In this document: positions 21,854 to 29,129 of the stretch, piece by piece
Layout: each line of letters opens with the position of its first letter
Position numbering within the stretch: the stretch's first letter is position 1
Virus record (IMG/VR): IMGVR_UViG_3300017613_003336
Span: 1-29,129 of that record
Strand: one strand, 5' to 3'
DNA from: a virus
Length of the DNA: 29,129 nucleotides
Program-made: the position numbers and the translations under genes
The notes under the pieces: model-generated
Databases searched by the model: none
Told to the model about the DNA's origin: nothing
What the model saw: the letters and a program-made list of their open reading frames with translations, nothing else

Positions 21854-24396
21854 GCCTTAAGAAAGATATAATCGAAGCCGAATTCCGGACTACCGGTGCA
21901 AACAAATTGCAGAACGATATCGGAGCAACCACAGGGGAGATAAAGCGGCTGAATAAGGAGAATGATATGCTCCTGATCAATAAGAAGAAGCTGGAAGCCC
22001 AGGGGAAGAAGAACACTAAAGGGTGGAAGGAGCTGACAGCTGAGATCAATAAGAACAAAGAGGCCATAAATAATGGGAAAATCAAGTTGGATGAGTTGAA
22101 AAGCAAGCTCAAACTAACTGAGATGTCAGCCAAGCAACTGCTGGTCGAAAAGCGCAACCTTACCAGGGAGTTGAACAATACTTCCAAGGCCCTGAATCCA
22201 AAGAAGTGGAATGAGCTGAACGGCAAGCTAAAGAAAGTAACCACCCAATATGACAAAGTACGGGTAGGTGGCCGGGGGGTGAATAGTGTGATGCAGAAGA
22301 TGGGGGCGCTATTACCTGTAGTAGGCTTTGCTGCCCTGTTAGCAGGCGGAAAGAGACTATTGGCAAATATCATAGAAGTGAGGAAGGGATTTGAGAAGTA
22401 TGAGGCCATGCTGAAGGTCTCCCTGGGTACCCAGCGTGCTGCTCGGAGGGAAATGAAAATGCTGGCTGATTTTGCTGCAGAGACACCTTTTCAGATTGAT
22501 GGCCTGACTGATTCATTTGTAAAGCTAACCAACCAGGGGTTTAAGCCAAACAGGGAGGAGATGACTAAGCTGGGAGATCTTACTGCCGCCATGGGAAAAG
22601 ATTTCGATCAGCTGACAGAAGCAATAATTGATGCCCAGACTGGTGAGTTTGAACGCCTGAAGGAGTTTGGGATCCGGGCCTCCAAACAGGGCGACCAGGT
22701 GAAATTTACCTTCAGAGAGATTGAGACACAAGTGGGTTTCACTGCCTCTGAGATCCGGAAGTATATCCTTGGTCTGGGTGAGATGGAAGGGATCTCCGGA
22801 AGCATGGCAGAGATCTCAGGTACTCTTGGTGGCCGGATATCAAACCTGGGTGATGCCTGGGATTCATTAATGAATACTATGGGACAAAGATCCTCCGGGA
22901 TTATGGTTTCTATTATAAATTGGAGCATCGATGTAGTAAATGGTCTCCAGATGGTCTCTAAGAGCATCAAACAGATCAAACAGGATGTGATGGATGATCT
23001 GACATCTCAGAACCTTCAAAAGGGCCTCGTTGAAATAGATGATATCATGCAGGGGCTGGTTAGGCGTGGTGTTGAACAGGCACGAGCTGAGAAAAGAGCT
23101 GTCGCGTTATATATACAATCCATGGACACCCGGATAAAAGAAACCCGGAAAGCCCTGGATATGGCAACAGTAGAAGAGCAAGAGTTCCTGCAAAAGAAGC
23201 TCGATCTATTGGTCAATGAAAAGCAGGCTATCCAGGATCATTTCTTTGAGGTGGCTCAGCTGGAGAAGAAAGAGCGTGAAGCATACCTGACGCAGTATGA
23301 AAAGGAGCAGGAGGAGAAGAGGAAGAAGGAGGTAAAGGCCAGAGAAAAAGCCAAAAAGGCAGCCCTGGAGATGAACGCAATCCTCCATGAGGAAGAGATG
23401 AATCAACTCAAGCAGCAACTTCTGGATAATGAGATCACGCAGCAGGAGTACGAGGATTTAATCCTAAATCAAAAAATTGCCTCTCTGGAATTAGAGATGG
23501 AGATCCGGCGCCAGGCAGGCGAAGAGGTGATAGCCATTCAGAACCAGATTCTGGATCTTGAGATAGGGTATATAAATAGACTGGCTGCTGAACAGGAGAA
23601 AGCCCGGAAAGAGCAAGCAAAAAAGGATAAGGAGGCTGCAGAGAAGAAGAAAGAAGAGGATGAAAAGGCCCTTGCTGAGCAAATAGAAGTATATAATGAA
23701 AAGGTATTTTATTTCTCAGATGTTGCCGCTGAACTGGGACAAGCAATGGCCGATGCGATTACATCCGGTGATGATGTTATGGGAGAGCTCTTGCGTAAGT
23801 CACTTCTAGTGGCCTTAAAATACCTTCGTGATTTTGCCCGGGCAAAAATACTAGCATTGTCACTGGCCGGTGCTGACAGCGTGGCCACTTTTGGAGTTGC
23901 GGGTATTGCAAAAGCTGCAGCCCTTACTGCCTTGGTTGAAACTGCATATGGTGTAGCTAAAGCGGCACTCACCAAGAAAGCCGATACCAAGCAATTATAC
24001 TCCGGCGGCCCAACCGGCCTGGGTGGAAAGTATGAGCCGGCAGGGATTGTTCATAAAAACGAGTATGTGATTCCGGAGGAGGGCTTTTTTAATCCAGCTC
24101 TACGACCATTCATCAATTTGATAGAAGAGGCCCGTCGCGCCGGCAGCCTCAGATCCCTGAACATGAACCAACCCGCTCAGCGGGGATTTGCAGAAGGAGG
24201 ACCAACCACCCAGATGGCCTTCCCCCAACAAGCTGGAACGGATCCCGGAATGATTAGCCTTCTGGAAGCTAACATTGCATTCCTGCGACAGCTAAGCGAA
24301 CAGGGGGTATATGCCTATATCGGCGATCCTCAAGTTCGTGATATCCGCGATCGCACCAAGAAAATTGAGGCTATCGAGCTGAGTGTCTCAAAGTAA
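21850..24396 (+). CDS. tail length tape measure protein
   Basis: An 848-residue protein. Residues 20-135 form long coiled coils, and a hydrophobic segment is at about 151-176 (MGALLPVVGFAALLAG). The tape-measure core at about 200-335 contains FAAETPFQIDGLTDSF, MGKDFDQLTEAIIDAQTGEFERLKEFGI and MAEISGTLGGRISNLGDAWDSLM, classic for the family. A very long charged coiled coil follows (about 385-620, Lys/Glu/Gln-rich). A second hydrophobic helical region (about 640-710) comes next. The C-terminus has the GGPTGLGGKYEPAGIVHKNEYVIPEE pattern common to tape measures. About 850 residues would suit a tail of roughly 120-130 nm by the usual 0.15 nm per residue rule. The presence of a tape measure places the phage among long-tailed types; no sheath gene is visible, suggesting a siphovirus-like tail. 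Confidence 0.9.
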   Translation: MSLKKDIIEAEFRTTGANKLQNDIGATTGEIKRLNKENDMLLINKKKLEAQGKKNTKGWKELTAEINKNKEAINNGKIKLDELKSKLKLTEMSAKQLLVEKRNLTRELNNTSKALNPKKWNELNGKLKKVTTQYDKVRVGGRGVNSVMQKMGALLPVVGFAALLAGGKRLLANIIEVRKGFEKYEAMLKVSLGTQRAARREMKMLADFAAETPFQIDGLTDSFVKLTNQGFKPNREEMTKLGDLTAAMGKDFDQLTEAIIDAQTGEFERLKEFGIRASKQGDQVKFTFREIETQVGFTASEIRKYILGLGEMEGISGSMAEISGTLGGRISNLGDAWDSLMNTMGQRSSGIMVSIINWSIDVVNGLQMVSKSIKQIKQDVMDDLTSQNLQKGLVEIDDIMQGLVRRGVEQARAEKRAVALYIQSMDTRIKETRKALDMATVEEQEFLQKKLDLLVNEKQAIQDHFFEVAQLEKKEREAYLTQYEKEQEEKRKKEVKAREKAKKAALEMNAILHEEEMNQLKQQLLDNEITQQEYEDLILNQKIASLELEMEIRRQAGEEVIAIQNQILDLEIGYINRLAAEQEKARKEQAKKDKEAAEKKKEEDEKALAEQIEVYNEKVFYFSDVAAELGQAMADAITSGDDVMGELLRKSLLVALKYLRDFARAKILALSLAGADSVATFGVAGIAKAAALTALVETAYGVAKAALTKKADTKQLYSGGPTGLGGKYEPAGIVHKNEYVIPEEGFFNPALRPFINLIEEARRAGSLRSLNMNQPAQRGFAEGGPTTQMAFPQQAGTDPGMISLLEANIAFLRQLSEQGVYAYIGDPQVRDIRDRTKKIEAIELSVSK

Positions 24397-24412
24397 CTAA
24401 ACAATAAAATGT

Positions 24413-24449
24413 GTCCTTTCAGCTTCTACCCCTGTAAGCTAAGTTGCAT
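24413..24449 (+). promoter_or_regulatory. putative phage late promoter 3 (GTCCTTTC-N23-TTGCAT)
   Basis: GTCCTTTC at 24413-24420 and TAAGTTGCAT ending at 24449, with the same 23-base spacing. It lies 20 bases before the ATG at 24470 in the short gap after the tape-measure gene. Confidence 0.72.
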
Positions 24450-24469
24450 TCAAACACAAATCAACCATT

Positions 24470-27166
24470 ATGGTGCCCGCGGATCCATATCGTTCAAAAC
24501 CATTTAAGCGCCCCAATAATAAGCAAGTGGTGTACTCGGCCAGAAAGGTTGTCTGGGCGAAGGCGATGCTCAAAAATCAGTTTGTCCTCTGCATGACAGG
24601 GCTATTTCTTTTCCTATTGATCGGATTCGCAATCATCCATCCTGATCTCGTTGACCTGGTTTCTGTTATTGGATTAGGTGGGGGAGGACTTCACCTGGCT
24701 TATTTGGGTTTTATTGGCAACATCATCGGGGTAACCGATAGATACACTGCCGGCAACCAGATCGCCTACAAGGTTTGGCTAACTGAAGCAAGCCAGGTTG
24801 ATGAAACACAGGAATTCCCCTCTCCAAATGTTAATCGCGAAGTAGGAACTGTCCCCTTAAAACTTGGAGAGTACATGCACTACTTCGAGGCCATCGACGG
24901 CACCCCGAAGGATAACTCAACCGGCGAGAAAACGGAATTGAGCACGGATGTGACCAACTCCTTAAGTTTTGCGATGGGTGGAGATGGGTCAAAGCTCTAC
25001 GATTTCATAGAACAGTATGCCGGTGGCCGCTTCATTGTAATCTACCAGAACAGCTCCACAGGAAAGTACAGTATTATGGGCTCCTGGAATAAACCCATGA
25101 TCTTGCAAGACCTTGATCGAAAAAGAGACAATGAAGCAACGGCGGTCACCTTCACCTTTCAGAACAAATCCTTCTCACAACCATATGTATATGTTGGCGC
25201 CATAGTAAATACTATACCACAAACCGTGGCCGCAGGTGCAACCGAACTCACCATTGTTGCTGGTAAAAGTCAGTATCAACTTACTGATCATACAAGCCAA
25301 GCCATTTTAGATGGCGTGTCTGGTATTGGCGCTGATGTGTATGGAAATAGTATAGAAATAATAGGATCTGGTGGTAGTTATCCGGCTCTGTTATTAAGTA
25401 ATTCGGTGTTTATTCTTATTGACGGAGATCCTTGGATAGGATTTTATGGTTCTAAAATTGGATTTCGAATTCATGACGATGATACACTTGTTGAAATACC
25501 TGGGACCCGTGTTTTACTTGATGACGCTGGTGGGGCAGCTCCTTCGTATCCTTTAGCTCGTAATACCGACATAGTACTTGGAGGGGGGTATGTTGATGTT
25601 GTCGATACTGGCGGTGCAGATTTCAATACAGACACATCGGGCGGCCGCTGGTATTTGCTTAATTCAAAGGAGAGTAGAATCAGGCAAAATGGCAGTTTAA
25701 CTAAAGTTAAGATGTATATACCCAATACCGCGGACTGGGGTGATGTTACTGATTACTTGCTTCAGGTGTGGAGAAAGGACGGATCAACTTATGATTTAGT
25801 AAATGAGCAAAGCATCTTTTCCTCCCTAAGTATAAATCAAATCAACGAAGTTTCTTTGAGTCCTGCCATTGCTGTTCAGGAGGGTGATTACTTAGCTTTA
25901 GGTATAACTAGTGTTGGTAAGGCAGACTCTGTGGCTTATGGGTTAATTGGATATGCGTTAGGGGTAAGATACAAGAGTGCTCCGGCACCAGGGAGTGTGG
26001 ATTTCGATTGGGACGCACAAGCCTCCTCTGGATATATTATACCAGCCCAGGTTTATATGCAGGCTCCTTTGATGGTTGGGATAGGGGATTCTATAATGGC
26101 TGGGCACACAGACCATTTTTCATTTATTGAGAGTAATCAAACGACGGATATTGCCAACCAAATAATGTACCAGCTCTCTCAGATTGATTCGAGTATTGTG
26201 TATCAAAATATGGGGATTGGTGCGCAGGAAGCTGCAGAGATTCTGGCAAGGTTTGATAAGGATGTTGTCGCTTTAAAACCTCGGTATGCTGTTATTATGG
26301 CGGGGGTGAACGATCTGGCCAACGGAACGACTAAGTCAGAGTACATCGCCAGTATGACGAGCATGCTTTATAAATGCAATTCGAATGGGATAATACCTGT
26401 TGTTATTAAGATACTTCCGTGGACAAATGGCACAAACACCCAAATGCAAAACAGAGACAATTGGATGGTTGATCTGAAAGCTTTGGTGGTCAACAGGCGG
26501 GGATTGTTTGTGGATTGTGACGAGTCTGTTGGGGTGTATAGAGCGGGGGGTGATCCTGGAAATTATTGGAATCAACAACCCGCTTTAAATGATGATAATG
26601 TGCATTGGAATGAAGCTGGTGATGAAAAAATAGCTCGATGTGTTTTTACAGAGTTATTGAATGTAGACACGGCTGAAGGATATGGTCCGGAACTAAATAC
26701 TCTCGCTAATGCTGTTAGCATTCCAAATGAAACAGATGCTACAACTGGATGGAGTCAGCAGCATTTGGATGTAGGCGCGAATGTTTTTGAAAGTATCTTA
26801 TTAGATGGAGAGTTAGTATTTCATGCGAATGCTGATGATACACCAACTTCAGCGGCTCGGTTCTTAATAGATTTGGAGACAATGTTTGGAATACAGAATG
26901 GGGATGAGTGTAGATTAATATTATCAAAAAGGGGGAAGGGGACGGGTGCTGGAACCGGGCAATGGGACTCTGTTTTAGATGATGCAGTAAACGGATCAGG
27001 AGGAATCGTTGTAGCAAGTGTGGATAAATCCGATACTACTTTTCAGGCCTTTAAACATGAGTGGGTTCATGACGCGAATCATCGGTATCTGGTTATTAGG
27101 GAATCTAACTCCGAGAATGATGGCGGGGTATATTTTGACGCTTTCTCATTAAGGAAAAAACTCTGA
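24470..27166 (+). CDS. tail-tube paralogue fused to SGNH hydrolase, 898 aa
   Basis: Residues 1-350 repeat the whole tube-like protein of 10296 (basic N-terminus, hydrophobic helix, then shared blocks GVTDxYTAGNQIAY, YMHYFEAIDGTPKDNSTGEK and KLYDFIEQYAGGRF). Residues 350-530 look like a beta-sandwich (TGGADFNTDTSGGRWYLL, EGDYLALGI). Residues 535-735 are an SGNH/GDSL hydrolase: GIGDSIM (Ser541), NMGIG (Gly582), GVND (Asn614) and DNVHWN (Asp709, His712), so all four blocks are present. Residues 735-898 are another beta-rich, possibly carbohydrate-binding part. Codons become AT-richer from about residue 275 onward. It has its own late promoter. It probably displays an esterase/deacetylase on the tail for a host surface glycan; the substrate is unknown. 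Confidence 0.8.
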   Translation: MVPADPYRSKPFKRPNNKQVVYSARKVVWAKAMLKNQFVLCMTGLFLFLLIGFAIIHPDLVDLVSVIGLGGGGLHLAYLGFIGNIIGVTDRYTAGNQIAYKVWLTEASQVDETQEFPSPNVNREVGTVPLKLGEYMHYFEAIDGTPKDNSTGEKTELSTDVTNSLSFAMGGDGSKLYDFIEQYAGGRFIVIYQNSSTGKYSIMGSWNKPMILQDLDRKRDNEATAVTFTFQNKSFSQPYVYVGAIVNTIPQTVAAGATELTIVAGKSQYQLTDHTSQAILDGVSGIGADVYGNSIEIIGSGGSYPALLLSNSVFILIDGDPWIGFYGSKIGFRIHDDDTLVEIPGTRVLLDDAGGAAPSYPLARNTDIVLGGGYVDVVDTGGADFNTDTSGGRWYLLNSKESRIRQNGSLTKVKMYIPNTADWGDVTDYLLQVWRKDGSTYDLVNEQSIFSSLSINQINEVSLSPAIAVQEGDYLALGITSVGKADSVAYGLIGYALGVRYKSAPAPGSVDFDWDAQASSGYIIPAQVYMQAPLMVGIGDSIMAGHTDHFSFIESNQTTDIANQIMYQLSQIDSSIVYQNMGIGAQEAAEILARFDKDVVALKPRYAVIMAGVNDLANGTTKSEYIASMTSMLYKCNSNGIIPVVIKILPWTNGTNTQMQNRDNWMVDLKALVVNRRGLFVDCDESVGVYRAGGDPGNYWNQQPALNDDNVHWNEAGDEKIARCVFTELLNVDTAEGYGPELNTLANAVSIPNETDATTGWSQQHLDVGANVFESILLDGELVFHANADDTPTSAARFLIDLETMFGIQNGDECRLILSKRGKGTGAGTGQWDSVLDDAVNGSGGIVVASVDKSDTTFQAFKHEWVHDANHRYLVIRESNSENDGGVYFDAFSLRKKL

Positions 27167-27173
27167 CATCGGC

Positions 27174-27575
27174 ATGAAGAAGTTTTATATAGTTACCATT
27201 ATATTACTTGGGATCATCTTGGCTGACGCCACCGGAGATGCCTTTCGTTTTAAGGGATGGATGCTTTTGCATCATTCAATGGAAGTAATACAGATTGGGG
27301 GATTCTTAATACTGTGGAAGCTGTATGGATTTCGGTGGGCATTTGTTCTGCTATATATCCTTGCCAGGCTTTGGTTGTTTGATATTGTCTACAATTTGAT
27401 TTGTGGATTTCATCTGTTGTACGTTGGCACCACCGATCCGGTGGATAAAGGCATCCGGGGTTTTGCTTACCTGGTCAGGCAAAACTATATGCATTTTTCC
27501 TTCATGATCAAGTTCATAGCCCTTGTCTCTTTGATCGGGGTCTTTATTAGACAACTGAGGAACTATAGAGCATGA
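27174..27575 (+). CDS. multi-pass membrane protein, 133 aa
   Basis: A 133-residue protein with about three or four hydrophobic helices (2-19; ~36-55; ~57-78; ~106-124). Short charged loops are enriched in Arg/Lys. It starts eight bases after the SGNH-fusion gene, and its stop overlaps the ATG of the 43-aa ORF. It leads the lysis cassette, so a holin-type role is possible, but polytopic proteins in phage tail-end regions also include exclusion factors. Not recognised. Confidence 0.55.
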   Translation: MKKFYIVTIILLGIILADATGDAFRFKGWMLLHHSMEVIQIGGFLILWKLYGFRWAFVLLYILARLWLFDIVYNLICGFHLLYVGTTDPVDKGIRGFAYLVRQNYMHFSFMIKFIALVSLIGVFIRQLRNYRA

Positions 27576-27703
27576 AGATCCTCGACTACATAAAAGATTT
27601 CAAATCATTGAAGCTTGCTCCGTATATCACTGGGGCTTCTATAACGGTGATTGGAACGGAGCGACGGTTTAACAGCAGTTCAACCACTACAATAATTGAA
27701 TAG
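27572..27703 (+). CDS. small ORF, 43 aa
   Basis: A 43-codon frame starting MKILDYIKDFKSLKLAPYIT and ending TTTIIE. It is supported by an ATGA overlap with the preceding membrane-protein gene and by filling the otherwise empty gap before the next start. It is too short for domain recognition; basic/hydrophobic at the start, then Thr/Ser-rich. May be a coupled lysis-cassette peptide. Confidence 0.4.
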   Translation: MKILDYIKDFKSLKLAPYITGASITVIGTERRFNSSSTTTIIE

Positions 27704-27705
27704 TA

Positions 27706-28137
27706 ATGGATGAGGGAACAAAGCTGCTTTTGGAAGATATACTCCATCAGATACATGAAAACAGGGATAGTGTAAAAGAGGAGTTCGCAATACAGGCTAC
27801 CGCTATCAGCGGGCGAGTAGATGCAAAAATGGACGAGAAGCTTGGAGATTTGAAGCAAGATGTTGGAAAGCTGTTAGCACATAATGAAAAGCAGAACGGG
27901 TGGATAATGGATCATGGTGATAGGTTGGAAAAGCTGGATGGCGATGATGGGTGTGTCTCAAGACTGGAAGTTGAAGCAGCGGCCAGTCAATCTCATAGGC
28001 ACTATTTCAAGAAGCTTGGGCAGAATTGGAAATGGTTAGCTGCTGCCGTGATCATTGGCTTATTTGCACTGCATTCACTTTTTGATGCAGTTAATGTTAA
28101 GACGATAATTGAATGGATTGGGAAACTAATATTTTGA
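27706..28137 (+). CDS. coiled-coil plus C-terminal membrane helix protein, holin-accessory-like
   Basis: A 143-residue protein. Residues 1-100 are acidic helical coiled coil (DEKLGDLKQDVGKLLAHNEKQN). A single hydrophobic helix lies at about 108-126 (WKWLAAAVIIGLFALHSLF), followed by a short amphipathic tail. This topology resembles XhlA-type holin partners, which sit in the membrane next to the endolysin gene. It starts two bases after the small ORF and ends one base before the endolysin ATG. Function is inferred from topology and neighbours. Confidence 0.6.
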   Translation: MDEGTKLLLEDILHQIHENRDSVKEEFAIQATAISGRVDAKMDEKLGDLKQDVGKLLAHNEKQNGWIMDHGDRLEKLDGDDGCVSRLEVEAAASQSHRHYFKKLGQNWKWLAAAVIIGLFALHSLFDAVNVKTIIEWIGKLIF

Positions 28138-28138
28138 T

Positions 28139-28594
28139 ATGACAGTAAGCGAAATCATATTTAATGAATACGCCCTGAAGGAGCTGCAGGGACCGGAAGC
28201 AAATACTCCGGAGATTTTGAACTTCTTCGGGGAAATCGGACATAAGTGGGTCAAGACAGATGAGACCGCCTGGTGTGCTGCATTTGCCAATTATGTTCTG
28301 AAGATGGCCGGATTTCCCTATACTGGAAAACTGAATGCCAAGAGTTTCCTTGAGCTTGGTGAGCAAATTAGTGTCCCCAGGCCATTGGGATCCAGTGATG
28401 ATTTTGTGGACCTCGTGGTATTTTGGAGGGTCAAACCAAATAGCTGGCAGGGCCATGTGGGTTTCTTCATCAAAGAGAGAGGGGATTTGATCTATACACT
28501 TGGGGGCAACCAGAGCAATATGCTCAAAATTAGCGCTTACGATAGGGGTAGGCTTGAACAGTACAGAAGGATCTATAAAACTGCATCAATATGA
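28139..28594 (+). CDS. endolysin of TIGR02594 (CHAP/NlpC-like) type
   Basis: A 151-residue peptidoglycan amidase/peptidase. It shows TAWCAAFANYVLKMAGFPYTG with catalytic Cys46, GHVGFF with His106, and LGGNQSN with Asn124, in the order and spacing of the TIGR02594 cysteine-histidine family. It has no signal peptide, so it would need a holin to reach the wall. Length matches the family's short form, and the whole protein is the catalytic domain. It is flanked by a holin-like and a spanin-like gene, forming a lysis cassette. Confidence 0.88.
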   Translation: MTVSEIIFNEYALKELQGPEANTPEILNFFGEIGHKWVKTDETAWCAAFANYVLKMAGFPYTGKLNAKSFLELGEQISVPRPLGSSDDFVDLVVFWRVKPNSWQGHVGFFIKERGDLIYTLGGNQSNMLKISAYDRGRLEQYRRIYKTASI

Positions 28595-28869
28595 AAAAAG
28601 GTAAAATATGGATGATCATAGCCTTGTTATCAATTGGCTGTTCAGGCGGGATTGTTATCGGAGTGGTTGTTGATGCTGATCAGGTATATCATACCACCAT
28701 CAAGAAGATACGACAGAAAAAGAGCCCGGAAGGATCCATAGTGGTGGATGTGGAAGCGGGTACCGGTGAAGTGAAAACAAATAAGGAGATCCGTCAGGAG
28801 AAGAAGGATGACAGACAGGAGGACCGGCAGATCCGGAAGGCTCAGCGTAAACTACAACGACAAACCTAA
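28591..28869 (+). CDS. spanin-like membrane protein candidate, 92 aa
   Basis: A 92-residue protein beginning at an ATGA overlap with the endolysin stop. It has a basic N-terminus and a hydrophobic helix (about 6-28) with a Cys at residue 17 (LSIGC). The LSIG sequence is not a perfect lipobox. A soluble part rich in Lys/Asp/Gln forms a charged coiled coil (KEIRQEKKDDRQEDRQIRKAQRKL). An inner-membrane anchor followed by a periplasmic coiled coil is the i-spanin plan. No matching o-spanin lipoprotein is evident. Function is inferred. Confidence 0.5.
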   Translation: MKKGKIWMIIALLSIGCSGGIVIGVVVDADQVYHTTIKKIRQKKSPEGSIVVDVEAGTGEVKTNKEIRQEKKDDRQEDRQIRKAQRKLQRQT

Positions 28870-28889
28870 TATTCACTAAATTATACAAC

Positions 28890-29087
28890 ATGAAAAAGCT
28901 TATCTTATTTGCAATTATTGCTTGTTTTTTTGCCGTTCCCGTTCTTGCCCAAGGTGACGATGGTGGCGGTGGTATCAATCTTTGGACCATAATCAGTGCG
29001 GTCCTGGGATGTCTCGTCCTGAAATATGGCTACAGGTTAATATTACTTTTTAAGCTGTTAATTTATATACCATATTCGGTGTTTTAA
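28890..29087 (+). CDS. small exported/membrane protein, 65 aa
   Basis: A 65-residue protein with a cleavable-looking signal peptide (FAIIACFFAVPVLAQ, cut after about residue 20), a Gly/Asp linker (GDDGGGG), and a hydrophobic helix (about 29-58, TIISAVLGCLVLKYGYRLILLF). Likely a small envelope protein, perhaps of the lysis cassette. Not recognised. The last 42 bases of the window hold no further feature. Confidence 0.5.
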   Translation: MKKLILFAIIACFFAVPVLAQGDDGGGGINLWTIISAVLGCLVLKYGYRLILLFKLLIYIPYSVF

Positions 29088-29129
29088 AGTCTAAAGATAA
29101 ATGTAATCTTATTTCGTTGTATAAATTAA

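Noticed and set aside
25773-25780. GTCCTTTC on the minus strand inside the SGNH-fusion gene
   Set aside because: It is within coding sequence, in the wrong direction, and no TTGCAT-like box lies 23 bases beyond it; taken as chance.

Overview
This window is the structural, tail and lysis part of a tailed double-stranded DNA phage or prophage of a Bacteroidota host. The host assignment rests on three things: a cargo gene ending in a type IX secretion (Por-type) sorting domain, two small outer-membrane beta-barrel proteins, and promoters whose downstream box resembles the Bacteroidota TAnnTTTG element. No integrase or repressor is visible, so prophage versus free phage cannot be decided here. 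Every convincing gene is on the + strand, and many neighbours overlap by ATGA.

Layout. 1-2565: end of an early/replication module, with the tail of a larger gene, small unknown proteins and a stand-alone DnaA domain IV protein. 2566-2943: non-coding, with repeated ATTCTC/GAGAAT. 2944-5567: an AT-richer cargo block with two exported beta-barrels and a T9SS-type secreted protein, closed by a terminator. 5568-6271: about 700 bases of non-coding, AT-rich DNA packed with GTAC-centred repeats, a likely control region or origin. 6272-11315: two unknown genes, S49 prohead protease, a scaffold-fused major capsid protein and a putative tail-tube-like protein. 11482-12821: an acidic repeat protein that appears to be joined to the next ORF by a -1 frameshift, in the position of a gpG/gpGT tail-assembly chaperone pair. 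12828-20328: small protein, TerS, TerL, a small unknown protein, portal and neck/connector genes. 20414-21376: an AT-rich cargo gene with a PD-(D/E)XK (QxK-type) nuclease signature inserted in the tail operon. 21440-27166: neck/tail protein, tape measure, and an 898-residue protein whose N-terminal third is a paralogue of the tail-tube-like protein, fused to an SGNH esterase and further beta-rich domains. 27174-29087: membrane proteins, a holin-like coiled-coil protein, a TIGR02594/CHAP-like endolysin, a spanin candidate and a small membrane protein.

How it works together. Five intergenic gaps in the late region carry the same bipartite element, GTCCTTTC-N23-TTGCAT (two sites have a degenerate second half), just before a gene start. 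I read these as phage late promoters that divide the morphogenesis region into units. At least two are insulated by terminators. One terminator overlaps its promoter so that only transcription arriving from upstream (the cargo nuclease gene) could fold the hairpin.

The most noteworthy items are the late-promoter family, the tube-paralogue/SGNH fusion, the A-run frameshift joining the putative tail chaperone pair, and the nuclease-like cargo gene. All functional statements come from reading sequence motifs; no database search was possible.
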